Assembly (NCBI GenBank): GCA_035582835.1
Contig: JAYKAV010003432.1
Span: 537,732-601,731, forward strand
From: Phoebastria nigripes
Lineage: Eukaryota > Chordata > Aves > Procellariiformes > Diomedeidae
Direction: 5' to 3'
Length of the DNA: 64,000 bases
The translations under genes were made by a program, and so were the position numbers. Position 1 is the first letter of the stretch. Every line of letters starts with the position of its first letter. The notes under the pieces are model-generated. The model saw nothing but the letters and a program-made list of their open reading frames with translations, was not told where the DNA came from and ran no database searches. Below are positions 31,501-45,124 of this stretch, one piece after another.

Positions 31501-32387
31501 GAGCACCACGCTCACATCGCCTGCCTTCCTTGCCTTCCGACTTCTGCAACCAGCTCCCTCCAAAGCAGCTTCACACACTGTACGTTTGCCAATTAAATTC
31601 ATACAGATGAGAGCCACCAGGTCACCAAAACCATGCCCCCAGGCAGGTACCCACCTGGGCAGGAGGAGAGCATCTCCGTGAACCTCTACTTCCATAATCT
31701 CACCTCTAGCATAATTATTCCACTTTATATGCCATGTCCTCGCATCGCTAGCTTTAACAACCTCTTGATCTTCTGGAGGAGTTTGTTATGAGGGGAAAGG
31801 GCAGGCAGGTCTATCTCAAAGCACTGGGACTGGAGGACTAGCCTGACTTCAGGCTCAGGAGACACAACCCTGGGCAGATCACTTAACCTCCCGACACTCC
31901 AGTGTCACCATCCAGGAGGGCAGAAAGAAAAGCGTTTCTTGAATCCTCAAGGACGCCTTTGAACGAGGTGTTAGCATTAATCAAAAATAGCTCCGCATGC
32001 TCAGCCTCTCAAGAAAAGAAGAAAATAAAAAACTGTTTTGTTTTTTTTACACCAGATTCCCAATAAACCAAAGTGATTCAGTGCTCTCAAAGCCTCTTGC
32101 ATTATTCCACCCAGATTAAGCAGAAGCTTAATAAATTCAATCCCCACCTCCTGATTTGATTTAGATTTTAGCAGGCTGCCACTACGGATGCAGATTAAAA
32201 CCCACATTAAATTAGAAGAGGCAGGTTTTGTTTTGCTGTTTGAAAGCTCACAGTGCTGGCCAAAGGCACTCCCAGCAAACCATCCTCAAATTCCTGGTGA
32301 TGTGCTCGGCGGATGCTCCAGCGCAGCAGGAAGGGATGCTGGTCTGCACAGAAGGAGTTACACCAACAGTTTGGACAGAGTACAATC

Positions 32388-32430
32388 TTCCATTAAATTA
32401 AGAAGTGAGTATAATTTTCCATTAAATTAA
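32388..32430 (+). repeat. Direct duplication, 14 bp
   Basis: TTCCATTAAATTAA at 32388-32401 and again at 32417-32430. Confidence 0.9.
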
Positions 32431-33362
32431 ACTGAGATAGCTAATTTTTAAGCATTTTTTTCTTAGTCTGGGCTGTTTCAAGGTTGCAACAGTCTTCGTG
32501 ACAAGCTGGAAGTCAGCAAATCCATCTTTATTATTACTGTTTTTTAATCCCCTGAGTTATTTCAGGAATGGCAATACTCACAGCTGACCCTGGGAAGTTT
32601 TCATTGCTCCTGGGTCAAGCGCACTTTTCCAGGGGCATCCTTCCAACCGGACTACAGCCAGAGGGAGGNCGCGGCAGAAAACCTACAATACTGGTGATAC
32701 AACAGCATCAACTGCCTAGCAATTAGGAATTCAGTAACGAAGATTAAGATATAGTATCTCACAACCAAGGTTCTTCCACACAGGTTAAGAAAAATTTATG
32801 GAAGAACTTTAGTAGAAACCAGAGACAGTGATGTGCACCTGAGAAAAATCAAAGGTGAACACACAAATGTCAACTAAGAATGACGTAGAGATTGGGACAA
32901 ATATCTGTATATTTTTCTTCATAAAGCAAGCACACTTCTACTTTCCCCCCTTTGCAGTGGGCTTATTGCCAACCTCATTCTATATTGTTCAAAGAAATAA
33001 TGTGGTCCAGTATTACTGGATGCTCTTGAAGAGGACAAAAACACATACGAAAGAAAAAACAGCATGAGCTTCAGTCTTGGCTTCCCAAGAATATTTACAT
33101 TTATATATACAGCATGTGAATGGTTAAGCAGCTTACTTTGAAACAGTCCAATAACTAGCCTTCAGCTCTCACAAGCCATCTATTACTAAAATTAAAGTTT
33201 GCTTTTCCCAAGTAAAAAGAGCAAAATACAAGCTCTATCTTAAATTAAAAGAGGTCATACCAGACAGCACAACTCAGGGTTTGGATGTCATTTTTCTTTT
33301 CCCTTTTTTTTTTTTTTAAACCACTAAAAAGTTTCCTTTGGGTTCAGGTATTTCTAAATGCA

Positions 33363-33381
33363 CAAAAAAAAAAAAACCTTG

Positions 33382-33406
<25 letters not shown>
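33363..33406 (+). repeat. Poly-A tracts
   Basis: Two long A runs separated by CCTTG, facing a T run at about 33305-33318. Together they form an imperfect A/T inverted pair. Confidence 0.9.
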
Positions 33407-33412
<6 letters not shown>

Positions 33413-34548
33413 TCTCCTTGCAGCCACGGTGCATGGATGCTAACAGTGTCCCCTTCCAGCTCTGCACTAAAGCAAACGAACTTGTCTTCATTAATTTGCA
33501 CTGGGTGTGCAGTCCTGGGCTGAACTCGGGTCACCGCTGTATTTTTGCCCATCCACTGGCATTACACCTACCACAGCAGGATCCCACGTCCCCGTGATTA
33601 ACAGGTGGTTATTTATGGAGTTATTTAGCTGTGCTAAATGCACTTGTGCAAACCACCGTGCTTGTCGGTGCTGGGAAGAGCCGCTCGATGGGTGCTGTCA
33701 GCAGGAGGGCATGGAGAGGCACCAGCTCCAGGGCACCTTGCAGCCTTAAAAATCCCTTCTGCCCCACCTGGCAGCAGCTCAGGAGAAAAATCTGCTTCGC
33801 TCGTGATGCAGCAAGGCACAGGCGAGGTGCTTCAGCAGCAGGGCAAAAACCTCTCTGTTAAGGGACTTGTGGATCATTAACTTTATTATTATTATTTACA
33901 ATATCAAACATCAGGGCAGATGGCAAACTGTAATCCTCCCTTTCTCATCCTCTGAACAAGATTTTCATCCCAGGAGTGATTTCTCCCCTGCCTGACAGAC
34001 AAGCAAAGCCCATATTTAGGTCAGAGCTTCCCAAGCTGTGCCATGACTCCGGGACCCGCTGACCCCTGCATCTCACCCCAGGCTGGCTTCTCCATTTGCT
34101 GCCGGGTACCGCCGGCCAGCAAACCCTCACGAGGGTCAGGAGGGGATGGCAGCGGTTTCACCGCTGGGTACAGAGCAGGCAGGGATGCTCCGGTGCTGCA
34201 CACCCCTCCACTGCCTAATTTCTGCAGTACCAGCACCCAATGTTGGGACAACGTGCAAGAGCCCAGCACCCCCAGCCTGGCCAGAGAGCATCCACCCGCA
34301 GCAAGGACCTCTAATAGGAAAAGACCCACTTCTTCACCATAAAAACCCAAAAAGGCTGAAAGGAGAGGTCATGACCNGCAAATCAACATTTCAACACACA
34401 GCAAGGGACACACATGACCCCAATAGCATGCTCAAGGGGTAGGGCAAAAAAAAAAAATGTTGTGTTTTACCTGCTAAAAAACACAGAAAACATCATTTTG
34501 AGCTACAGAATGCAAACGTTAACTTGCTGAGAGTGTTAAATGCAAAGG

Positions 34549-34572
34549 GCTTCTGCAGCGTGCTGCAGAAGC
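34549..34572 (+). repeat. Perfect 11-bp inverted repeat with 2-nt spacer
   Basis: GCTTCTGCAGC, then GT, then GCTGCAGAAGC: arms are exact reverse complements. It lies in MYO5B intron 1 with no T run after it, so it is not a typical terminator. Role unknown. Confidence 0.95.
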
Positions 34573-37051
34573 ACCTCTAACTCTTCAACATGAGAACAAG
34601 CAACTTGCGTGTTTCCCAGCACTGATAAAAATGCACAAACCCAAACAGCCGAGCATAATCTACACCATGCCTCAAATTCCCCATCCTCCTCGTGCTACCA
34701 GCACAGAGACGGACCCAGGGAAAGCACATAAATGCACACGTAGACCATGCCCCCATCAAGGCAGGGCTCCTAAATTTTGGGGAGCATCTCTGCTCATCCC
34801 AGAGCGCTGCAGGGGTCGCTGGATTTGAGGTAGCAAAGCACGTGCTTTGCTGATGCCTCCTAGGTACGGGGGATATTTTCCTCCCTTCCAAAGAGCTGTC
34901 ACGCTGATGGATGGCTCCACGTCTCCCACCAGCACTAAATCTGCTCTATTTCTCTTTGCTGAATTTCATTCCCCTGCCCAAGTTAATTCAGATGATGATT
35001 TGCACAAAGTGTCACAGCAGCGGAGCAGTACTCAGCTGCTCGGACAAGCAGAGTCTGCAGCATTTATCCATCAGCTCGTTAGCAGTATTTCTAATGAAGG
35101 GCGGTTTAAAAGGTTCATCATTGCACTGGCCTCATCTCGCTGACAGCAGAGGTAAAACTGGCATTGAGCAGAACGGGGCTGCAGGCGAGCCCCGACACCA
35201 AGCGTACCCCCAGTATTTCCGTCTTGAAGGGCTTTGCTTTAATTAAACATGATTTCCAGGACTAATCAATAGTCTCACATGTAACTAACAGCCAACTCGT
35301 GTTTTCCCATCCTCTCCCCTGCCATTTCTTCCGTGGCGTCTCAGCAACGCTCATTACTGCAGGCTTAATTAAGACTGACGGGTTCAGTGCCAAGGTCTCG
35401 GGCGCACACCCAGCCCCGCTCCCACTGCAGCAATGGGCTGAAATGCAAAATCCCTCTTGCAATCAGTCATTAGATGCTGCAAAACCAGGTAGAGCCCCAG
35501 GTGCTTTGGGACAGTGCAAACAAATCATTCTGTCTTAATTTTGAGGGAAAAGCAGTCCCTCCCGGGCTGGGGAGCAATCCTCTCATAGGCTGCGAGACCG
35601 GGATTTGCTCTGGGCAGTGCAACAACTCTTGTATTTTTACTTTGCTCCTCTACTCTTCAAGAAACAACAAAACTAAACCTCTCTGCCAGGGTCAACAAGA
35701 CTTCACCCACAGGGGATGTGCATTATCACCCGCATCACCGCTAACGAACCACCTCACAGCAGCCTAAGATGTCACAGGAGGAGGGCTGTGCCTGTTTAAT
35801 TGGAGATGGCAGCGGTCAGGGTCTCGCTGCCCATCTCCTTCTGCAGCGGTGCCTTTTCCAGCCTTGCACCAGGTTGAGCACAGGAGTCCTTCACCTTTGG
35901 TTGCTCTGAAGCAGCACTAGCGAAGGCTGAGAGCTGGCAGCGGGACAGGCGGGGTGCTGCCTGCTGCGAGGGTGCAGCCAGGAGCCTGATGAAATCACGG
36001 GGTACAAGGCAGGGCCGCCCCTCCAGATGTCTAAGCCCCGATTTAAAGCACGTGCTCCACTGGAGGATCTGCTACAAACCCTGGCAAAGCCCCTCCAAAA
36101 CTTAATATTCACCAGCATTCGAGAGCTGCACCAAGAGACACCAGCCACTGTTCTGCTGGGTGGGAGACCTTTCTCCANGTCCTGTCCCAACGAGCACCAG
36201 GAGTAGGGGATCACCATCCCGATACGCCACAGCAAGCACCTAATTTCTCTTCTATCAGGCCTGGCTCAGCTCTACAAGATGCTCACCATCCACTCTCTGC
36301 CACACTGCCAGAAAGAGGGATGCTCTGCAAACCCCTTAAATCACTGCAGCATCCCTGGGGAAGCACAAAAAGTCTGGTGCTAAAGCCAACCCAGATAATC
36401 ATGCACTTGGCTTGCAGCTCCTCCTGGAAGAGCTGCAGGCATCAGGGCAGCAGCAGTTTGGAGCAGGGGAGCTCAACACCCCCTTCCCAGGCATCTTGCC
36501 TGGGTCCAGCACCCATGGGATGCTCACGGCCACACTCCAGCACCACCCAACTGACCCAGCTTCTCCGGTGCTTGTTACCTCTCCTACCAAGTTATTGATT
36601 AAAAAATTGCCACATTACACAGGATCAAGAAAAAAATTCTTGACCNGAAGGGGAATCAGGATGAGACCCATGGTCCTAGCTCAGTCATGCACCCAGTTTT
36701 TTTATTCCAGTAAGAGTTACTGATGTTTTACAAACTTGGGTTTTTTTTTTTTATTTTTTAATTAAAAACCCCATGCAGGGGTCAAGTGTCTCTGTAGCAT
36801 GACTTTTACCAAACAGCCAGTCATATTGCAAAAGTTAAATCCTTCCAGGCTACNTTCTGCAAATCCCTGTTGATTGGCATTAATTACCCTTCTCTCGCCT
36901 AATTCTCAATTAATCAAAACCTTGAGCAGCACTGTGATGTAATCTTGTCTTTGCAGTCCCGTTTTCCATCTGAACTCCACGTAAGCACCTTGATGAACAC
37001 AGGTTGGATCCAAAACNTGCTCAATATACACCATATATCTGATTATTAATA

Positions 37052-37105
37052 AAGTAGTTAAAAAATGGCCTTTGGGTTTTAATTAAGTAGTTAAAAACGG
37101 CCTTT
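37052..37105 (+). repeat. Imperfect direct duplication, ~21 bp
   Basis: Copies at 37052-37073 and 37085-37105 share AAGTAGTTAAAAA, then TGGCCTTT in one and CGGCCTTT in the other, spaced 33 nt start to start. Confidence 0.9.
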
Positions 37106-37952
37106 CACCCAGGTTTTCACAGTCTTCTATCTATAACATAGCCTCGTGATGCTTTAGGGAAACTCATAAGCATGTTGCTTCCCCAGTGCAGTGACCACCC
37201 TCCATTAAATGATTTTATATTAAAATGATCCTGGGAGGAGCCAGGCTCAGCAGCACAGGGCAGCCCCGGCCACAGCGTGGGGACACCTGGAATTTCAGCT
37301 GGAAAAGTTAAAAACTGCGGCCGCTTCTAGGCTGTAATTGTGGTAACACACGTGGCATTCGCGGTGTCACAAGCATCTTGCGAAATTCAGGGTACACACC
37401 ACCTCGTCCACCGCTCAGCCATCCTCCCCACCAGGCACTGCCATGCCCAAACGGCACCACCAAAATCTACCTTTAATTGCAGAGCAACCTCTCCCCCAGA
37501 CTGGATTTTCAACCTTATTAGAAAGAAGTAATTGGATTAATCAACCTGTATAGTTATCCCTCACCTCTCCAGAACTCATGTGTTAAAAACCCTCTTGGAG
37601 CATCACTCCATGCATGTTTAATTCAAAGGGGTTTTGACCTATAGTTGTATTTATGGGGCATTTCTTCAGCCCTTTCTAACCAGAGAGGTGTGCTGGAAAG
37701 GTGCCCAGGCCACCTTTGCATCTTTTTCATTGCTAAGCAACTGAAAGAAAACAAATTGATTACCAAGGACTTAAGTAAGCAACATTTTACTGGTTATAAT
37801 TTAAAAATTCCAATAATAAGGTTTGTTAGTAAGGAGACATTAGATACCTGGAGAACAGCACCAGCGGTCAAGAGGCAAAGCTGGAATAAATAAGTTTAAT
37901 TAAAATATCTGAAGTGGTGAACAAACATTCATACACCCCCATTTGCTTAGGA

Positions 37953-37969
37953 GGGGGGGGGGGGGGGGG
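37953..37969 (+). repeat. Poly-G tract (17 G)
   Basis: Uninterrupted G run in MYO5B intron 1. The length in the assembly may be approximate. Confidence 0.95.
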
Positions 37970-38684
37970 CAAAGAAAGGGTCTCCTGGAGGGAAGGACTG
38001 CTCTTGCATTTTTATTTCATTGCAGTAATTTCCAGATCTTTGGGAATGTGACTTGTGCCCAGCTCCACTTCTCCCAGGACTGTCCATGTGCCAGACCTCG
38101 GATGCGCACTTGTATGATGCATTACTCTATATTAATGTATATATTTTGTCTCTTCTCCCCAGTGAGACAAAGACAATAAGCAAAATTTTGCAATCACTAA
38201 GCTGAAATCGGTTCAAACCACATCTCCGAGGAAACTCAAACAACAGGTGGTTTTCTTTTCAATATATAGAATGGAAGGTACAGTGTGGCTAGGCAGTCAG
38301 CTACATTTTCCTCCTTATTTCCTTGTAACTTCAGCTGTCCAGCTAAAATACTGAGATTTTGGCTTTCCAGATCTTCCAGCACTGATAACCTGCAGCCTCT
38401 TATTTATATCACATAGCAGCTCCCTGGAAAACCATCCCCTAAATCCCATATACAATTTCCTCTAATAAATGTAGGGGAGAAGAAAGCTTAAATAAGGAAG
38501 GATGGAGGAAAAGCCCATCTCTGTCAACCCCGGAATTTTGAATCACAGGAGGAGATTTGGGACACGATGCCATTAGCAAAACAGTGTTGTGTTCTGCAGG
38601 AAGGGCTCAATGAAGGAAATCAAAATGCTGAAGACTGCCCAAGTGGAAGAAGGGTTGCAAGAAGGGCAATTGCACCCACTTAAA

Positions 38685-38720
38685 ATAAAAAATAAAATAA
38701 AATAAAAATATAAAAATAAC
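38685..38720 (+). repeat. (AAAAT)n microsatellite
   Basis: Repeated AAAAT/AAATA units in MYO5B intron 1. Confidence 0.9.
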
Positions 38721-41700
38721 CACACCGCCAAATGCATCTTTTCTAGCCTTCACCTTCTGGTTTGAATTTCGCCCGTGCGTTAGGCAAACCCAAGGTTATC
38801 TCTTCTCCTCAGAAGGGCGGATGTCCCAGCAGCACACAAACACACACTCCCACGCAGATCAAACACAGCTCTCATGAAACATCCAAGTGTCCACACAGCA
38901 AAACGCCCCAAACAGAAGGAGAAGATAAAAAATAAATTTAAAAAAAAAAAAAAAAAAGCTATCACAGCCACCAGGTGCTACTTCTTCCTTCCCCATCCCC
39001 ACAAAGCCACTCTGTTGCGTGTCTCTTAGATCAACACACAGGACAACATCCATATCCCAACAGGAGATGTATTTACTCATTTAAATATCCCTCCCTGTGT
39101 TACAGGAGCATTTCTTTATTCCTCCCCAAGTGGTTATGTGCTACCTCTGGGCACAGGCAGCACTGAGCAGGCAGCGGGTGCAGAGTTTCAATGCAGGCAA
39201 GGCTCAGCTCCAGCTCTTCCCATCATCACCAACAGTATCACATTGTCCCAGGGACATCCCAGCTACAGGATTTCCATCCCACTATACATCCCCCCAGCTC
39301 AGGGCCAAGGGGTTTCGCTCCAAGACTGAGAAACCCAGTTCCCATCCAAGGGATGCATTTCCCTTCGGGAAGGACATGCATTTATGGTCACACTTCAGCT
39401 GATGCCACTTGCCTTGAAGGCACCTGGTCCCACCAGCACNGCTTAAGGACTACAACTTGTTTCAAGCAAAACTAGTTAAACCCACTCCTACCACCTGAAG
39501 TGGGGAAAAAAAGGATTATTAATTAGAAAAGCAGCACAACAAGCAAAAATACACCCTGAAGTTATAGTGGTTTAAGAGAGCATAAAGACAACTNCTGAGA
39601 GATGGAGAGTGGCTCACTTGAGTTAGGGCAAAACCGTAACTCAAATCCATCTCTACTAAACATCGCATTGCGACTTTTTTCTCTCCTCTAGGGAATGAGT
39701 TCATGCTTTGCTAGGTAGATGAATAAAACAAGGGGAAAAAAATTAAATTGAAGAAACATTATGTTATCCCAGTTTATTTTGCTGTGAAAGTGAATCTTTA
39801 GCAAACTGTGCTGCCAGTTCCCAGCTCATAATGTACAAGCCCACAAGTTTCTGCCCTTTCTGACACAATATTCAGCCCCAAGACCCAAGTTCCTGCAAAC
39901 CCCACGGGCCAGTGGCCAGATGGGGACACCTGAACTTCTGCAGATACCTTCAGCCACCACCACGGGCAAACTGGCACACATGAAGCCCCAGATAACCCAC
40001 AGCATCATTCACATTATGGGTTTGTCCCAGGGGACCTCCAAAGGCATCGAAGGGAGAATTAGTGGTTGTGCACATCCATGCACGCAGCAGTGATTTAGGA
40101 CCCTGCTCAGAAGGGGATGGGATCTACAAAAAGCAGAGAGATGCTGAAGCAACACATGTCCCTTCACAGCTGCTCTTTCTTCCAGCTGCCCGTCCTTTCA
40201 TCTCCCCCTTGGACTAGAAGGTCTTTTCCCCTGTCCCACACTATGGAGAAATTGCAGTCTGCTGCAAACTTTCAAAAAAATATTTTTAGGTGCTTTCTTA
40301 AGGAAAAAAAAATAATTAAAAAAAAAAATCCCTGTTTGGATCACCCCGCCTGGCCATCATTTATAGCCATCCAACCTGCGAAGCACGTATTGACGTGACT
40401 GTCCTGAGAAATGCCAAATTGCACAGCATGTTGGGGCTGGCCACACGCGGTGGGAAGTCAGGCAGTCGTGGGGGGCAAGGCGTGCTCCTCCTCACCACCA
40501 CGGCCTCCAAACCCCTTCTCCCGCCTTCTCAAACCTCACGTGCAGATCAGAGACTTCTCTGCCTAATAGCTAGCATGCAACGAGTCCAAATTTGTATTTT
40601 AGGAACTGTTTCCAAAGTCTTTAGCATCCCCGCCTTGACAATAGCTGCTTAATAGGACTCGTTTCAAGTTCCACAGCAATTAGTCTTTGAAATCCTATTG
40701 CCTTTCACAGCGTGGTGCGTCCACACCAGCTCCCTCCCAGCAGCTAATGGGAAAACAGGCTGCTGCAAGCCAAACGGCTGTCAACTCCACAGGCTGCAAG
40801 AAAAGAGAGCATGCTCATCCACCTCCTCCTCAACAGCAACATTAAATTTACAGGAATCACTCAACATTATGTTCTTCACAGGTGTTTCTTCTTAAGCCAT
40901 TGCCGGTGAAGTGCCCACCAGCATCTTCCAGTGCGTGCCATGTCCAAAATTTGGACAGAAATTAAACAATTTGCTGGATGAAGGCTCCTCATCCCCTAAA
41001 GTTCTCAGCATAAACATGGATGTTCAATGGTTGAGTCAAAAGTGGTCATACCAACCTAAATAAAACCTCAAGCAACATTCAGGGCATGCAACACGATGCA
41101 GTAGGCTGCAATGTTTCTTTCCCCAGTCTAAGAAATCTCTTGCATATATTCTTAGTAGGAGTTTTCTTGAACTGCCTAAAACTTGCACTTTGAAGCTCTG
41201 TTCCCCCACTTACCTGCTGCTAAATGTTGCACAAGCTCTGGAGCATTAAGCAAATGGCAGCGCAGGAGATGGCCTTGCAGAACCTCCCCTTCGCAGGGGA
41301 CTTGGTGTTGTTTGAAAGCCAAGGGTGCAGGCACACGATGGCACCGGCCAAGCGACCACAGCTCCACAGGCTTCAGCAGCATGGCCAGCACNGCGAAGGT
41401 GCTCAGGAGAGATCCCATCAAGGAGCGATATATTTTTGGTGCCCATAAATAAATTAAATACAGGTCCTTTTTGGAGGGACCAGCAGATGGTGCTCTTCCA
41501 TGTATGCCAAATACAAACGACTCCTCCATTCTTGGACAATTACAGTCAATTAGTAATTTAGATTAAAGAGATGTTGCTGCTGTTATCCCCAAGCCAAATG
41601 TGACCCACAGAGCTGAATTCCCAGAGCTTAAGAAATGCAAAGTGAAAACTCCCAGAGCAACCTTAGCCCTACTTCACACCATGACTCAAAGCTTCAAAGT

Positions 41701-42185
41701 ATTTTAACCTTCAACTTGGACAGTTAAAGGCACTTTCTAACTTATTGCCCCAAATCAAGCCAGTTTTTTAGACATACAACTGCAGGCACCTCTTGCCCGT
41801 AGAAGCATCTCGTGCCATAATCCCATCACCTGACNTACCGAGAAGCAAATTTCTGTTCATTATGAACAAGCATGAACCATGACCACGGGATTAAACTGAA
41901 ATTCATTATCTGAACTTCAGTTATTCTCCACACACGTCAAAACTGCCTGGAGGAACTGAAAAGGGTTCCCCCACCCTGGTTGGGTGGGGCTGGGGAGACA
42001 AGGATCACTTCTTTTCTACCGCTTGCATCACACGGAAGTCATGCTTTCCTAGGTGACATCAGAAATAACCCAAGTATTATTGCACTTGGAGCACAATTAC
42101 AAGCCTTTACTCAAGCAATAGGTATTTAACGTGGAATTTCAGCTAAACTCAGGGCAGTCCTTAAGTAAAAATTCTGAGAAAAAGG

Positions 42186-42226
42186 TTTTTTTATATATAT
42201 ATATATGTATATATATTTTTATAAAA
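42186..42226 (+). repeat. AT-rich dinucleotide repeat
   Basis: A T run followed by (AT)n with one G interruption (ATATATATGTATATATAT) and then TTTTATAAAA. Confidence 0.9.
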
Positions 42227-45055
42227 TGAAGCCACAAGAGTAGGAATCAGAGTTTGGAGTGAATTTTTCATCAGCTTACCACGTCAGAAGAGCAATAATT
42301 CAAGCTTTCAGCTTTTCTGACCACCTCAGGAGGGTGGAGATAAGACCCACTTTTGGTAAACTAATGGTACATTCAGAAATACTTTAGTAAGAGCAGAGAC
42401 TCGAATGAGAGAGGAGCAGGTCCTAACAGAGCATCAGTGAGATGGATTCAACAGCAGAAATGCAAATATTTGCTTTCCCCTCCTCTCCCGTCCTCCCTGT
42501 ATTGTATTTGCAAAACAGGGTCACTTCCAGATGCAAAGCTAAAAGATGTCCCCAGCATTAACTGCACCACGCTGGAAAGCCACACGCCAAGCAACCCTGC
42601 AGAGCAAAACCAGCTCAGCCCAATGCCCAGGGGACCTGCCGGTCACCTCCTGTTGCTTNTTCCATGATGCTTTCAGTCATTCCGCTATGGAGGTGGTGCA
42701 GAAGTCCCCGTATTTCCACGCTGCCTCCGTTGCTGGCATTTCCAGCCATGGGAATGTGGATCTGAGCTCCAGGCTAATGCATTTCGGAGAAGCCACCTCA
42801 GTNGAAACACAACTCTGCCCAAGTCTTTGCAAGGTCTGCAAAGATAGCGCTGATGGCCACAGCAATGCAGCAGCAGGGGACAACGTGGCTGTCACNGAAG
42901 GGCACAGCACGGCCACAAACTGAGCTCATTTCGGCTGCCAGCACTGACATCCCAGCAAGAAACCCCAAGGGACTGGTTTTCACAACAGCTCTTTTCACAG
43001 GAAAGCAGCTTAACCTGTTTAAAGGGTATTTTAGCCTGCTCTCAGATGTTTTCCCTCCATCAGCTACCACCAAAGCACTGTCAAAAGGCTGGGCTTCATT
43101 TGAAAAGAAACAACCAAACCTCAGCATCCCCCGCTGCCTGTTTCCAGCCAGAAGTGCCAGCTGAGAAAGCTCATGAGCTAGGATTTCCCTGCTCCTCCGA
43201 CATTTCTGAACTCCCTTCAGGAGTTGCATGCACGGGAGAAAGCCCACATCTCATTTTGCACTGACACTGGGGAAAACAAGTTGCAAATCTCTCTCCATCA
43301 GGAAATAAAAGGACAGGGGCTGCTCCAGTAGCTAGACAGACTACCACAGTTAAATTTATCACTCCTAATGTGTGCTTTATCACTACAGTGAATTTATCCC
43401 CAGCGTCATACTCTCATCTGCAGAAATCAATTGCAAGCAACAACCCCGGCAACTGTTTAAATCCCCCAAAGTGGAAAGTTTTGTGAGCACGTGGAAATGA
43501 TGTGCAACAGAAGTAGAGAGCTCAGCAACCGCTAACCCCATACAGGGGAGCTCAGGGCTCTAATCTGGGAGGCTCACAGCATGCTCATGGATGGGAGAAG
43601 CCCTCAGCGAGGCTCGTGCCTGGCGGGAAGGACGCTGCTCCAGCACGCAGCTCCAGGACATCACCACCAGCATCAGCAACATGTGGTGATTGAAGGGACA
43701 CATCGAGATTTCACACGTCACTCTACCCCCTGCCCCAAATATTCAAGGCTGGCTTAGTAGCTAAAGGCCACTACCATATTTTCACACCTACCTTGGCTGC
43801 CCACATCCAGTGCAATCAAGAAAATGTTTATGGGATGAAGGAGACCCCCTCCCCTCCCTCAATGCAGGTTTATTACCAGAGCACAAGATCTACACATGCT
43901 TCTCTGGTGGCTTCAGCTTTTCTTAGGCTGTGCCTGGAAATTAAGGGTAAAAAAAGCCAAGTCTCCATTTTTAACTGGCCTGCTTCCATAAAACAACTTA
44001 AACATCCTTAATACAACCCAACTCAACCATCTAACATGAATCCCTTGGATGGGCGCTATGACTCCCAAGACACTCCTCCAAGCGCTGGACAACTGTGTTG
44101 ACGCAGCAGCCAACTTTTAAAGCAGATATAAATGATGTGCAAAACCTAAGAGACAAGGGTCAGAGCTGTTTATGGGGTTAAAGCAGGTAAGGCAGATGCA
44201 TCTAGGGCCTCTTCCATCTCTGGGGTGTTTCAAAAGCTTTCAAATTATGAGCCATGGTTCAGATCTGCATTCATCTCCAGCACGTCCAGCTGCTGGGCTG
44301 GCTCTTTCAGGCCTCGGTCCCTGCACTTTGCTCTGTTCTGACTTGCCAGATTACACAGGTTTTGTGTGAGGAGGAGGAGTGGAGCCCAGTCCTTCCAAAA
44401 CAGCCTCTTCCTTCCCAGACAAATCAACTATATTGAAGCTTAGGCTGACTGCAGGACAGGTTTGTCCAGATCCTAGATATATTTTAGCTCTTCCCAACTT
44501 TCCAGCTCCTTCCCAGGCACGTGAGAGCAAGCAGGCAGGCATCAGCATCACCGGTGCTTACAGAAGCAGCAAGACCACCTCCCTGCCCAACCGGGTACCA
44601 TCATCACTCCTGAGTCACCCAAAGATCACACAAGCTCTCAGCGTCACGCACAATTTCAATCAGGGCTTCAACATCCNCTGTTAATGCTTCAGAAATTCCA
44701 CTGGAGTATTTCATGGGGCACAACCATAATCTGGAGTTCAGAGCCCCCATGAATACCCCAGTGACCAATTCACCAAACACCCAGAGGCACGTGTGAAGGA
44801 AATGGATTTGNTTAGACAAGCGCCAGAGCTACATATCTTCCAGCTGTCACTGTAACAGCATGTAAAAGCAGCGTTTACCACCAGAGATGTACCCAAAAAA
44901 CTGTCAGTCTACTGCTTTCAAACTTTAAAGGCAGAAGAAGCAAGACTTCAACCTGGGGAATGTGCTAACCTGCTTGGTAAAGATGCTTGAAGCTTATCAC
45001 GACAACATGGCTCTTAAAAGAATGTAATTTGGGGAACTACTTAGAAAACAAGAGG

Positions 45056-45124
45056 GTTTGGGTTTTGTTTGTTTGTTTGGTTTTGTTTTTCTTTTTGTTT
45101 TTTTTTTGTTTGTTTGTTTGTTTA
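45056..45124 (+). repeat. (TTTG)n microsatellite
   Basis: GTTT/TTTG units with interspersed T runs over about 70 nt in MYO5B intron 1. Confidence 0.92.
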
